NCBI RefSeq assembly: GCF_001665785.1
Contig: NZ_LZSO01000001.1
Coordinates: 43,207-107,206, forward strand
Reading direction: 5' to 3'
DNA from: Mycolicibacterium peregrinum
GTDB taxonomy: Bacteria > Actinomycetota > Actinomycetes > Mycobacteriales > Mycobacteriaceae
Length of the DNA stretch: 64,000 nt
How positions within the stretch are numbered: position 1 is the stretch's first letter; every line of letters starts with the position of its first letter. Below the pieces are notes generated by a model that ran no database searches, was not told the origin of the DNA, and saw only the letters and a list, made by a program, of their open reading frames with translations. This document shows, one piece after another, positions 24,356-32,700 of this stretch. The translations under genes were made by a program, and so were the position numbers.

Positions 24356-24934
24356 ATGCCCCGGGTAACGGACGACCATCTCGCGGCCCGGCGCCGTCAG
24401 ATCCTTGACGGCGCCAGGCGCTGCTTCGGTCAATATGGATATGAGAGTGCGACCGTGCGGCGGCTCGAAGAAACCATCGGGCTGTCGCGCGGCGCAATCT
24501 TTCACCACTTCAAGGATAAGGACACCTTGTTCTTCGAACTGGCTCGGGAGGACGCCGAGCGGATGGCCGAAGTGGCTGCCCGCGAAGGGTTGATCCAGGT
24601 GATGCGGAACATGCTCGCCGCCCCCGAACAGTTCGACTGGTTGGCCACCCGACTGGAGATCGCCCGAAAGTTACGCAATGATCCGGCTTTTCATCGCGGC
24701 TGGGCGGAACGATCGGCCGAATTGGATGCCGCCATCACCGAGCGTCTGCGTCGGCAGAAGCAGGCAGGCCGGCTGCGTGATGACGTACCCAGTGCGGTCC
24801 TGCACATCTACCTGGACCTCGTGCTCGACGGACTGGTGGCGAGAATTGCCTCGGGGGAAGACCCGAAGAACCTCACCGCGGTCCTGGACCTGGTCGAGGA
24901 CAGTGTGCGGCAGCAGTCGCCGTCGGATAGCTGA
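24356..24934 (+). CDS. acnR: TetR-family repressor of aconitase AcnR
   Basis: This 192-residue TetR regulator has an N-terminal HTH (residues about 10-55: ILDGARRCFGQYGYESATVRRLEETIGLSRGAIFHHF) and an all-helical ligand domain. In Corynebacterium glutamicum the acn-linked AcnR represses acn. Here the gene follows acn by 67 nt and a consensus AcnR operator sits in the acn promoter, giving a negative feedback loop. The start has GAGGAG upstream. The effector is not readable from sequence; citrate/aconitate and metal have been discussed for the family. Confidence 0.93.
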   Translation: MPRVTDDHLAARRRQILDGARRCFGQYGYESATVRRLEETIGLSRGAIFHHFKDKDTLFFELAREDAERMAEVAAREGLIQVMRNMLAAPEQFDWLATRLEIARKLRNDPAFHRGWAERSAELDAAITERLRRQKQAGRLRDDVPSAVLHIYLDLVLDGLVARIASGEDPKNLTAVLDLVEDSVRQQSPSDS

Positions 24935-24945
24935 ATCCCGCTACC

Positions 24946-24960
24946 GCACAGCCGTTGTGC
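24946..24960. terminator. Weak hairpin between convergent acnR and HTH genes
   Basis: GCACA-N5-TGTGC forms a perfect 5-bp stem in the 30-nt gap between two converging genes. It is short and has no T-tract, so it is only a candidate bidirectional terminator. Confidence 0.3.
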
Positions 24961-24964
24961 TCGG

Positions 24965-25159
24965 TCAGGCCCTGGCCCGAGTGCGGTGATTGGGCCCACC
25001 GCGGCTGCGCATCGTCGTTCCCGACTCACGCAGCAAGCTGTGGATCGAGCCGTAGGAGCGTCCCGTAGTAGCCACCAGTGTGCGGATACTGGCACCCCCC
25101 TCATAGGCCTTGCGAAGCTCTGCCAGCAGTTCGCCGCGATTCTTGTTCATATCCCTCAT
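24965..25159 (-). CDS. Small helix-turn-helix protein (Rv1473A-like)
   Basis: This protein of about 64 residues is almost entirely a predicted HTH: LLAELRKAYEGGASIRTLVATTGRSYGSIHSLLRESG, followed by a basic tail (RSRGGPNHRTRARA). The position beside the ABC-F gene and aconitase corresponds to M. tuberculosis Rv1473A, annotated as a possible regulator. The ATG at 25159 has GGGAG at good spacing; ATGs at 25165 and 25150 are alternatives. The basic, minimal, resolvase-like HTH suggests DNA binding; targets are unknown. Confidence 0.75.
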   Translation of the reverse strand: MRDMNKNRGELLAELRKAYEGGASIRTLVATTGRSYGSIHSLLRESGTTMRSRGGPNHRTRARA

Positions 25160-25289
25160 CGACATCTCTCCCGCTTGTGATGTCCCGACGGGTACCCACA
25201 CTAGAAACCCCACACACACCGATGGGCCGATTTGTCCAACGTCTTAAATTGACGTACCCGAAGATGCGGCGGTCCTTGAGGATTCGAGG

Positions 25290-26918
25290 TCAGGCGAGCT
25301 CGATGAGGTCTCGGTATTCGGTGGACCAGAAGTCCTCCGTGCCATCCGGCAACAGGACCACCCGCTGGGGATCGAGGGCCTCGGCCGCGCCCGGATCGTG
25401 CGTCACCAACACCACTGCGCCCTGGTAGCTGCGCAGCGCATCGAGAACCTGTTCGCGCGACGCGGGATCGAGGTTGTTGGTGGGCTCGTCCAGCAACAGC
25501 ACATTGGCCGTAGAGGCCACCAGACCGGCGAGAGCCAACCGCGTCTTCTCACCGCCGGACAGAGTGCCCGCCGGCTGATCGAGCTGTGGTCCGGTGAACA
25601 TGAAGGCGCCCAACAGTCCTCGGAGATCCTGCTCACCGGTGTCGGGGGCGGCGTGGCGGATGTTCTCCCAGACCGTCGCCTCGTTGTCGAGTGTGTCGTG
25701 CTCCTGGGCGAAGTACCCGATCTTGCACCCGTGACCGGGTTCCAGCGCTCCGGCGTCGGCAGTCTCGGCACCGGCGAGCAGTCGCAGCAGGGTGGTCTTG
25801 CCGGCACCGTTGAGGCCGAGCACCACGACCCGGGATCCGCGGTCGATGGCGAGGTCGACACCGGTGAAGATCTCCAGCGACCCGTAGGTCTTGGTGAGTC
25901 CCTTGGCCACCAGCGGGGTCTTACCGCACGGCGCAGGGGTGGGGAACTTGATCCGGGCCACCTTGTCGGCCACCCGCTCGGCATCGAGTTCGGCGATCAT
26001 GCGGTCGGCTCGGCGCAACATGTTCTGGGCGGCAACGGCTTTGGTGGCCTTGGCGCCCATCTTGGCGGCCTGGGCCCGCAACGCACCGGCCTTCTTCTCG
26101 GCATTGGCGCGTTCGCGGCGGCGGCGCTGCTCATCGGTCGCGCGCGCGTCGAGGTACTTCTTCCAGCCCATGTTGTAGACGTCGGCCTCACCGCGTACCG
26201 CGTCCAGGAACCACACCCGGTTGACGACCTCGTCGAGCAGGTCGACGTCGTGACTGATGACCACGAGGCCACCGGTGTGGCTGTGAAGGAAGTCCCGCAA
26301 CCAGCCGATCGAGTCCGCGTCGAGGTGGTTGGTGGGCTCGTCGAGAAGCAAGGTGGTGGCGGATCCGGAACCGGTGTCGCTCGCCGCGAACAAGATGCGG
26401 GCCAGCTCGACGCGGCGGCGCTGACCACCGGAGAGCGTCCGCAGCGGCTGCGTCAGGACCCGGTCCGGCAGACCGAGGCTCGCGCAGATCCGGCCGGCCT
26501 CGCTCTCCGCGGCGTAACCGCCCAGTGCCGAGAACCGCTCCTCGAGCTGACCGTACTTGCGGACCGCCTTGTCGCGAGCCGCATCATCGGCGACCTCGGC
26601 CATCAAGACCTGCTGCTTCTCGAGGTCCGCCAGCAGCGTGTCGAGACCGCGGGCCGACAAGACCCGGTCGCGGGCCAGGACGTCGAGATCGCCCTCTTTG
26701 GGATCCTGTGGCAGGTAACCGATTTCACCAGTGGTCGTGACAGATCCGGCGTATGGCTCACCCTCCCCCGCCAGGATCCTCATGGTGGTGGTCTTGCCTG
26801 CGCCGTTGCGCCCGACCAGTCCGATCCGGTCACCGGGTTGCACCCGCAGTGCCGAGCCCTCGAAGGACAGCAGCGTGCGCGCGCCGGCGCGGACCTCCAG
26901 GTCCGTTGCGGTGATCAC
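25290..26918 (-). CDS. ABC-F family ATPase
   Basis: This 542-residue cytoplasmic protein has two ABC ATPase domains and no membrane domain. Walker A motifs are GRNGAGKTT and GLNGAGKTT, signatures LSGGQRRRVELA and LSGGEKTRLALA, and Walker B motifs LLLDEPTNHLD and LLLDEPTNNLD. The linker between them (about residues 240-320) is long, basic and helical. ABC-F proteins act on the ribosomal E site as translation factors or antibiotic-resistance proteins. The M. tuberculosis equivalent, Rv1473, belongs to the WhiB7 regulon and is linked to macrolide tolerance. The start is GTG with GGAGG; the gap to the upstream gene is 58 nt, leaving little room for a separate regulated leader. Confidence 0.93.
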   Translation of the reverse strand: MITATDLEVRAGARTLLSFEGSALRVQPGDRIGLVGRNGAGKTTTMRILAGEGEPYAGSVTTTGEIGYLPQDPKEGDLDVLARDRVLSARGLDTLLADLEKQQVLMAEVADDAARDKAVRKYGQLEERFSALGGYAAESEAGRICASLGLPDRVLTQPLRTLSGGQRRRVELARILFAASDTGSGSATTLLLDEPTNHLDADSIGWLRDFLHSHTGGLVVISHDVDLLDEVVNRVWFLDAVRGEADVYNMGWKKYLDARATDEQRRRRERANAEKKAGALRAQAAKMGAKATKAVAAQNMLRRADRMIAELDAERVADKVARIKFPTPAPCGKTPLVAKGLTKTYGSLEIFTGVDLAIDRGSRVVVLGLNGAGKTTLLRLLAGAETADAGALEPGHGCKIGYFAQEHDTLDNEATVWENIRHAAPDTGEQDLRGLLGAFMFTGPQLDQPAGTLSGGEKTRLALAGLVASTANVLLLDEPTNNLDPASREQVLDALRSYQGAVVLVTHDPGAAEALDPQRVVLLPDGTEDFWSTEYRDLIELA

Positions 26919-26976
26919 GCTGCGGTCCTCCTAAGTGTCTGTGTTGCTTCTCGTCGGGGCCGGTCGGCTCCTCGCG

Positions 26977-27807
26977 CTAGCGCTCGTCGGTGAAGACGGC
27001 GGGCCGCTTCTCCGCGCGCGCAGCAACCGCTTCCTCAAAGTTTGCGGTGAGCAGGCGCACGAAGAGTTGTCCCAGGCCCTCGGCCTGCATGTGCCCCTCC
27101 AGGCTAGCGGCGTCCAGTCCACTCCAAAGTGTGCGCTTGGTCAACTCGATACCGGGCCTGGAGAACGCCGCCATCCGGTCCGCCATGTCGTAGCAGGCCT
27201 CCAGAAGGGCCTCCTCGGCCACCACGCTGGACACCAGACCGATCCGCGCTGCCTCCTGGGCGTCGACGTCGCGGCCGGTCAACATGATCTCGAAGGCGCG
27301 TGACGAGCCGATGGCGCGTGGCAGCAGGTAGGACAACCCCAGCTCACTGGCGGTGAGCCCGTTGTTGATCCCCGCGGCGCGGAAGTAGGCGCCCTCGGCG
27401 GCAAGCCGGATGTCGCAGGCCAGAGCGAGGCAGAGCCCGCCACCGATGGCCGCACCGTTGACCGCTGCGATCACCGGCTGGTGCAGCCTTCGTAGGGCGA
27501 GAATCACATCGTCGAGGATCTCCATCGACCGCAGTGCGTACGTCGGCCTCGTCAATCCGGCCACGTGCGGCACCGATCCGGCCGACTTGTGATCAGCCCC
27601 GGACGAGAACCCCCGACCGGCCCCGGTCAGCACGACCACGCGCACGCTGTTGTCATAGCGCAGGTCTTCCAGGACGCCCTTCAGCGGGACCATGACGTCA
27701 AACGCCATCGAGTTCATCCGCTCGGGCCGGTTGAGGGTCACCAGGGCGACGTCCGAGCGGGGGCGGTCGACCAGGACGAATTCGTTCTGCGCAGTCACGG
27801 ACAGCAC
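26977..27807 (-). CDS. echA12: Enoyl-CoA hydratase/isomerase family protein
   Basis: This 276-residue crotonase-fold enzyme has the oxyanion-hole segments GRGFSSGADHKSAG and NGAAIGGGLCLALACDIRLAAEGA and a glutamate in TASELGLSYLLPRAIG that could serve as catalytic acid/base. It likely hydrates or isomerises an acyl-CoA thioester. Its place between an ABC-F gene and thioredoxin matches M. tuberculosis echA12 (Rv1472). A GTG at 27807 is used; a GTG three codons on is an alternative. The physiological substrate is unknown. Confidence 0.9.
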   Translation of the reverse strand: MLSVTAQNEFVLVDRPRSDVALVTLNRPERMNSMAFDVMVPLKGVLEDLRYDNSVRVVVLTGAGRGFSSGADHKSAGSVPHVAGLTRPTYALRSMEILDDVILALRRLHQPVIAAVNGAAIGGGLCLALACDIRLAAEGAYFRAAGINNGLTASELGLSYLLPRAIGSSRAFEIMLTGRDVDAQEAARIGLVSSVVAEEALLEACYDMADRMAAFSRPGIELTKRTLWSGLDAASLEGHMQAEGLGQLFVRLLTANFEEAVAARAEKRPAVFTDER

Positions 27808-27825
27808 GCTATCGCGTGCCGGTGC

Positions 27826-28200
27826 TCACACCTGTTCTGCGTCGCCCTGAGCGGCCTGCTCTTTCACGGCCGCGTCGATGTCGAACTCCTTGATCTTCTG
27901 GACGAGGTCCTCCAGCGCAGCCGGCGGCAGCGCCCCGGCCTGGTTGAAGACCAACTTGCCCTTCTTGAAGGCCATCAGGGTGGGAATCGAGCGGATCTCG
28001 GCTGCCGCGGCGAGCGCCTGCTCGGCCTCGGTATCCACCTTGGCGAAGACCACATCGGGGTGGTTCTCGGAAGCAGCCTTGTACGTCGGCGCGAACGCCC
28101 GGCACGGTCCGCACCACGACGCCCAGAAATCGACCAACACGATCTCGTTGTCCTTGACGATGTTGTCGAACTGTTCTGTGGTGATGTCCTGCGTACTCAC
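27826..28200 (-). CDS. trxB1: Thioredoxin
   Basis: This 124-residue thioredoxin-fold protein has the redox motif WCGPC at residues about 29-33 (VDFWASWCGPCRAFAP) and the cis-proline in RSIPTLMAFKKGK. It should reduce protein disulfides in the cytosol, since no signal peptide is seen. It starts with GTG and is 18 nt upstream of echA12 on the same strand. The symbol follows M. tuberculosis Rv1471. Confidence 0.93.
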   Translation of the reverse strand: MSTQDITTEQFDNIVKDNEIVLVDFWASWCGPCRAFAPTYKAASENHPDVVFAKVDTEAEQALAAAAEIRSIPTLMAFKKGKLVFNQAGALPPAALEDLVQKIKEFDIDAAVKEQAAQGDAEQV

Positions 28201-28244
28201 ACTTGTCCTAACGTCGGGGCGTAGCGGCCTGTTCCCAGCCTATT

Positions 28245-29342
28245 TCAGTGCAGCCTGGCCAGCGCGGTTTCGGCGTGGTAGCCGGTGAACCCGCCGAGCG
28301 TGTCGTCACGCAGCCGGTTCACCCAACCCGGATCCGCCAGCAGGGCTCGGCCGATCGCCACGATGTCGAACTCTTCGGCCGCGAACTGCGCCAGCAGGCG
28401 ATCGACCGGGGCCGGCTCGATGGGGTCACCATCTCGCTTTCCGGGCTGGAACTCGGTTGCCAGTCCGACCGAGCCCACCCCGATCACCGGCACGCCGGCG
28501 ATCTTCTTGGTCCAGCCGGCCAAGCTCAGATCCGAGCCCGGGAACGCGGGCACGTACACGCGCCGGGTGGACGGATGCAGCACGTCGACTCCCGCGGCCA
28601 CCAACGGCGCGAGTAACTGCTCCAACTCAGCCGGGGTCTCGACGAGCTGCGCGTCGTAGGCGTTCGCCTTCCACTGCGAGAAGCGGTAGATGATCGGGAA
28701 TCCGGCACCGACGGCTTCACGCACCGCCGCGACGACCTCGGCCGGGAAGCGGGTCCGCGCTGCCGGCGACCCGCCGTATGAGTCGGTGCGCTGATTCGTC
28801 TTCTCCCAGAGAAATTCGTCGAGCAGATAGCCGTGAGCGGAGTGCAACTCGACAGCGTCGAATCCGACAGCCTTGGCATTACGTGCCGCCTCCGCGAACT
28901 GCGCTGCGACGCCGGCCAATTCATCGGTCCGAAGCGCCCGGCCCTTGGCCACGCCCACACTGTTGACACCCGAGGGGCTGACGGGGACCACCCCGTCACC
29001 GTCGGCACGTTCGGCACCCTGATGCCACAGTTGCGCGGCGATCACCGCGCCTTGAGCATGAACTGCGTCGGTGACGGCCCGCCAGCCGTCGAGCACCTCG
29101 GCACCGGACAGTGTCGGGATGCTGAACGGCCAGCCGGCGGCCGGATCGGCCAACCGCACCCCCTCGGTGATGATCAGGCCGACGCCACCGGCTGCGCGAC
29201 GGGCATAGTAGGCCGCCACGTCGGTGCCGGGAACACCGCCGGGCGACGCCGCTCTGGTCATCGGCGCCATCGCGAAGCGGTTCGGGATCGTCAGCGATCC
29301 GACGGTCAACGGACTGAACAGGTCGCGGGAAGTTTGGCTCAC
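28245..29342 (-). CDS. Old Yellow Enzyme family NADH:flavin oxidoreductase
   Basis: This 365-residue FMN TIM-barrel ene-reductase has the N-terminal LFSPLTVGSLTIPNRFAMAPMTR and the substrate-binding HSAHGYLLDEFLW (a His-His pair, not the commoner His-Asn). The C-terminal FMN-phosphate region is VIGVGSVG...FDIVAIGRALLADP. It should reduce activated alkenes or nitro compounds with NAD(P)H. It is at the boundary of the accessory segment, divergent from the HNH gene, and not at this place in M. tuberculosis. Confidence 0.92.
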   Translation of the reverse strand: MSQTSRDLFSPLTVGSLTIPNRFAMAPMTRAASPGGVPGTDVAAYYARRAAGGVGLIITEGVRLADPAAGWPFSIPTLSGAEVLDGWRAVTDAVHAQGAVIAAQLWHQGAERADGDGVVPVSPSGVNSVGVAKGRALRTDELAGVAAQFAEAARNAKAVGFDAVELHSAHGYLLDEFLWEKTNQRTDSYGGSPAARTRFPAEVVAAVREAVGAGFPIIYRFSQWKANAYDAQLVETPAELEQLLAPLVAAGVDVLHPSTRRVYVPAFPGSDLSLAGWTKKIAGVPVIGVGSVGLATEFQPGKRDGDPIEPAPVDRLLAQFAAEEFDIVAIGRALLADPGWVNRLRDDTLGGFTGYHAETALARLH

Positions 29343-29485
29343 GTGGGCGTCAACGCCCCGTGGGGCGGGCCGATTCCGATTTACTCAGCGCGAGTTTGGG
29401 GGGCGAGGTGAGTCGCCGCAACCATCGGAACTGTCACCGATGTCTTGAGACATCACGGCCCGCGTGTCATACCCCCGTGGCATAA

Positions 29486-29501
29486 TCGAACACATGTTCG
29501 A
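29486..29501. promoter_or_regulatory. Perfect LexA (SOS) box over the 13E12 start codon
   Basis: TCGAACACATGTTCGA is an exact match to the mycobacterial LexA consensus TCGAAC-N4-GTTCGA. The ATG of the HNH gene (29494-29496) lies within the box, spanning spacer and right arm. LexA bound here would block expression until DNA damage. LexA-controlled 13E12-family genes are known in M. tuberculosis, so this fits established biology. Confidence 0.88.
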
Positions 29502-31080
29502 AGCCGATTCCGATGCGGACCTGATCGACAAGATCAGTGGCGCCGCACGCGCGGAATCGGCGGCGATCGCCCGGCGGCTGGCCGCGATCGGGGAACTGGA
29601 CACCCGCCGGGAAGTGGAGTTGGCCGAGTCGATCTTTTGGACCACCGACCCGTTCGAAGAAGTCTCTGCTGAGATCTCGGCGGCGTTGCGGATCAGCCGG
29701 GGTCGGGCCGGCACCCAGATTCATCACGCCCGAGTACTGCGCGACAAACTCCCCCTGGTCGCGGCCCGGTTCGCCGTCGGGGACATCGACTACCGGATCG
29801 TGCGGATGATCATCGCCCGCACCGGCATCGTCGACCCCACCGTGTGGGCCGGCCTGGATGAGGAACTGGCCGCCCGGGCCCACCGATGGATGCGGCTGTC
29901 TGAACGGCAGCTACGCGACCGGGTGGATCAATGGATCGCCAAACTCGACCCCAACGGAGTCCGAGTCCCACCGATCGTGGATGACGGGCGGTTTGTGCAG
30001 GTCGAGGCGAGCAGCCCGGGCATGACCTCGATCTGGGCCAACGTCCACGCCGCCGACGGGGTCGCGTTGAGTCAGCGGTTGGATGCGGTGGCCGACACGG
30101 TCTGTGCCCACGATCCGCGCACCCGCGAGCAGCGCCGCGCCGATGCGGTCGGACCGGTGGCCCGACTGGAATCACATATGCCGTGTCTGTGCCGACGCGA
30201 GGACTGCCCCGCCGCACAGCACCGCGCGGCCGCGGACGCAGCGATGGTGCACGTGCTGGCCGACCAGGCCACCGTGAACGGCACCTGCGATGATCCGGGG
30301 TATCTGGTCGGCCATGGCATCCTTCCCGCCGAATCAGTACGCGACCTGGCCGCCACCGCCAAGATCAAACCCGTACGCATGCCCACCGGGCGTCCGGCCG
30401 ATGGGTCTGAACCGGCTGAGCCTGGCGAGCCGAAGGATCCCGGTGAGCCTGCCGAAGCGGCTGAGCCCACTGAGCCCGCCGACACGGCTGAGGCCGCAGA
30501 CGAGGAGAACGCGGGCACCGATACCGAACCCGCCGGGGCCGCTGCTGCCGGCGAGCCGCAGTACCGGCCGTCGGTAGCGTTGAGTGAGTTCATCCGGTGG
30601 CGCGATCTGACCTGTCGGTTCCCGGGCTGTGATGCCCCCGTTGAACGCTGCGACGTCGACCACACCGCGCCCTGGCCGACCGGGCCGACGCATCCGTCGA
30701 ACACCAAATTGTTTTGCCGGGCACACCATTTGGTGAAAACGTTCTGCCCCGGCTGGTCGGATCGTCAACGCCCCGACGGCACCATCGAATTCACCACCCC
30801 CACCGGCCACACCCATGTGACCGAACCCCACGGCGCCGCCCTGTTCCCGACTCTGGCTCAACCGACCGGGGACCTCAACCTCCCCGAACCGCAACCACCC
30901 AGCCAGAACCCGAACCGGGCCGCGAAAATGCCCAAACGCTCCCGCACCCGCGAACAAGACCACCAAGACCGCATCGCCGACGAACGACGCCTACGCGCCG
31001 AACTCAACAACGACCTCGCCACCGAACGCGACTACCAAGCCTGGCTCGCCGAAGAATACGAACCACCACCACCCTTCTGA
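29494..31080 (+). CDS. 13E12-type DUF222/HNH endonuclease-domain protein
   Basis: This protein of about 528 residues has an N-terminal helical DUF222 domain (residues about 10-290), an acidic Glu/Pro/Ala-rich linker (about 310-360), an HNH nuclease domain (CRFPGC, CDVDHTAPWP, NTKLFCRAHHLVKT) and a charged coiled tail ending in EPPPPF. The HNH Cys4 zinc ligands and catalytic His are intact. These genes are multicopy, repeat-like elements in mycobacteria (REP13E12), often LexA-controlled and used as prophage attachment sites. The ATG at 29494 inside the SOS box is preferred over GTG 29464. Biological role unknown; a mobile or damage-response function is plausible. Confidence 0.9.
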   Translation: MFEADSDADLIDKISGAARAESAAIARRLAAIGELDTRREVELAESIFWTTDPFEEVSAEISAALRISRGRAGTQIHHARVLRDKLPLVAARFAVGDIDYRIVRMIIARTGIVDPTVWAGLDEELAARAHRWMRLSERQLRDRVDQWIAKLDPNGVRVPPIVDDGRFVQVEASSPGMTSIWANVHAADGVALSQRLDAVADTVCAHDPRTREQRRADAVGPVARLESHMPCLCRREDCPAAQHRAAADAAMVHVLADQATVNGTCDDPGYLVGHGILPAESVRDLAATAKIKPVRMPTGRPADGSEPAEPGEPKDPGEPAEAAEPTEPADTAEAADEENAGTDTEPAGAAAAGEPQYRPSVALSEFIRWRDLTCRFPGCDAPVERCDVDHTAPWPTGPTHPSNTKLFCRAHHLVKTFCPGWSDRQRPDGTIEFTTPTGHTHVTEPHGAALFPTLAQPTGDLNLPEPQPPSQNPNRAAKMPKRSRTREQDHQDRIADERRLRAELNNDLATERDYQAWLAEEYEPPPPF

Positions 31081-31095
31081 TCTCAACGGTGTTGT

Positions 31096-31136
31096 GCCGC
31101 TCGGTTCGGCGTGAAAGCCCGCTGTTCCCGAGCGGC
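31096..31136. terminator. Hairpin between convergent HNH and HhH-like genes
   Basis: GCCGCTCGG (31096-31104) pairs perfectly with CCGAGCGGC (31128-31136) across a 23-nt loop, in the 63-nt gap between two converging genes. A bidirectional terminator is the simplest reading. Confidence 0.5.
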
Positions 31137-31143
31137 GACACCC

Positions 31144-31836
31144 TCACGACACGAGATCGCGCTGATGTGGTCGCCCGGATTCGAACCGCCATATCGCGTG
31201 ATCGAGCGCGAACGCGTCCCAATCCGCAGATACGGCCACCTCACGCACCATCTCAGCTGCGCATTCGGCACTGACGGGGCCGATCTGGCGGGCCACGTAC
31301 GCCGCCACCACGCGGCCGGCTCGCGATCCCGGGATCTGTGTGAGCTTCAGCGTGTACTCCCACGTAACGCCAGACCGCTGCCCTGGCACCGCGCACCACG
31401 CCTTCGCGACCTGTTCCCGGCGGTCGTCCTCCTCAACCAGGGCACGCAGGTCCGCGGACGTGCGAACATCCAGGGAGACAAGCGCTTCCGCAACCTGTTC
31501 AACGGCAACCGACTTCAACGGCGCATTCGCCGTGGTCGAGGTGGGCCGACGGTTCCCGATCTGTGTCGCCCATGAGTCCGGCCCGCCCAACTCGGCGATG
31601 TTCTCCAGGAGTTCGACGACGCCGTCAGTGTCGGCGTCCGCGCCCTGCGCGGCCCGGTAGCCGCGGTACCGGGCGATGACCTTCTCCACAGAGGCATGCT
31701 GCGCCCCGGTCGAGTAGATCGAATGAATCACGCACAGCGCCAGTGAATCTGGATATCCGAGCGGGCTGAACCAGCGCTGTGGATCACCGAGATCGCGCAG
31801 GCATGCTTCGTGCAGTGTTTCGACGTCCGAGTGCAT
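31144..31836 (-). CDS. HhH-GPD-like hypothetical protein
   Basis: This 230-residue, mostly helical soluble protein shows the pattern WEYTLKLTQIPGSRAGRVVAAYV (helix, PG turn, helix) followed by an aspartate in FALDHAIWRF. That arrangement recalls the helix-hairpin-helix/aspartate of the endonuclease III and base-excision glycosylase superfamily. A catalytic lysine and the Fe-S cluster cysteines of true EndoIII are not seen, so it may be a non-catalytic relative. The ATG at 31836 has GGAAGGAA upstream; the longer frame to 32076 is shadow sequence. The neighbouring SOS-boxed HNH gene makes a nucleic-acid role attractive but unproven. Confidence 0.7.
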   Translation of the reverse strand: MHSDVETLHEACLRDLGDPQRWFSPLGYPDSLALCVIHSIYSTGAQHASVEKVIARYRGYRAAQGADADTDGVVELLENIAELGGPDSWATQIGNRRPTSTTANAPLKSVAVEQVAEALVSLDVRTSADLRALVEEDDRREQVAKAWCAVPGQRSGVTWEYTLKLTQIPGSRAGRVVAAYVARQIGPVSAECAAEMVREVAVSADWDAFALDHAIWRFESGRPHQRDLVS

Positions 31837-31940
31837 GGCAATTCCTTCCGGCTGTTCGGGAGCCCCTTCGGCTGCCGATGCGCGGGAAGTTAGTGACGTC
31901 GGCCGACAGAAAACCGCCGACAATCCATGCCGTGGCGAAG

Positions 31941-32468
31941 TTATCCACAGGCTTGCCGGACATTGGCCAGCAGGTGCGCGTGCCGCTGCGGCCACCAGAA
32001 CAATTCCACCGCCAAGGCCGCCAGGTAGACGACCGAGACGACGGCATTGCCGACCGACCCGAATACGGCGTCCCACAACGCGCTTGCCGCGGCGACGATG
32101 AGCACCACCGGCAAGAGCCAGCGAAATGGTCTGGCCGCCTCGGCGGCCACACGCACACCGCGGCCGTAGTCGCGGGCGGCCTCGACCAGTCGTGGATCGT
32201 CGATGTGCTCACCACGGCGGGCGGCAGCCACGACCCTGACCCGTTCAGCGCCGGTCAACTGTCCTGACATCGGCCAGTACCGGGCCATCCGGCGTGCCAT
32301 CCAGACGCCGTAGAACGTGCCCACGATGACGAGGACCAGCACGCCGGAGATCCAGAATCCGGAGTCCAGCCAGGAGAGCACCCCCAGCACGAAACCCACG
32401 CTGCCACCGATCACCAGCGCCCGGCCCCAGAAGCCGCGGCGCCAGACGAACGCCGGGACGGTCAGCAC
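31941..32468 (-). CDS. Membrane protein of unknown function
   Basis: This 175-residue protein has four hydrophobic helices in two pairs: about residues 15-35 and 37-56, then 112-130 and 135-155. A charged cytoplasmic loop between them (MSGQLTGAERVRVVAAARRGEHIDDPRLVEAARDYG) resembles the SHOCT-like/DUF loop of actinobacterial small membrane proteins. The start is GTG at 32468, 7 nt after the stop of a small acidic-protein gene, implying cotranscription. No function can be assigned. Confidence 0.75.
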   Translation of the reverse strand: MLTVPAFVWRRGFWGRALVIGGSVGFVLGVLSWLDSGFWISGVLVLVIVGTFYGVWMARRMARYWPMSGQLTGAERVRVVAAARRGEHIDDPRLVEAARDYGRGVRVAAEAARPFRWLLPVVLIVAAASALWDAVFGSVGNAVVSVVYLAALAVELFWWPQRHAHLLANVRQACG

Positions 32469-32474
32469 CGCCCG

Positions 32475-32639
32475 CTACCAATCTCCATCGGCCACAGCAT
32501 CACCCGGTGTGCCCTTCACTGTCACGACTTTCGCGGGATCAACAGGGACAAAAGGGTGATCGCAGTCCACTCGGTCCTCGTCGTAGTCGGACTCGGCGTA
32601 CAGTCCCTGTCGCATCCGGCCGCCGGCCCCCAGGCCCAT
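32475..32639 (-). CDS. Small acidic protein (54 residues)
   Basis: A complete short frame starts MGLGAGGRMRQGLYAESDYD and continues through an acidic segment (DEDRVDCDHPFVPVD) to AVADGDW and TAG. The composition is coherent and unlike shadow frames: acidic, with one Cys and one His close together. It ends 7 nt before the membrane protein start, on the same strand. A second ATG at 32615 is a plausible alternative start, placing MRQGLYAE first. Nothing in it identifies a function. Confidence 0.6.
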   Translation of the reverse strand: MGLGAGGRMRQGLYAESDYDEDRVDCDHPFVPVDPAKVVTVKGTPGDAVADGDW

Positions 32640-32700
32640 CGACGCTGCTGCGCGCCTCTTCGATTCGAGGACGCACCCGCCAGTCCGACGAACGTGGCTG

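Noticed and set aside
26919..26976. WhiB7-type attenuator leader for the ABC-F gene
   Set aside because: The gap is only 58 nt with no upstream peptide or attenuator hairpins visible.
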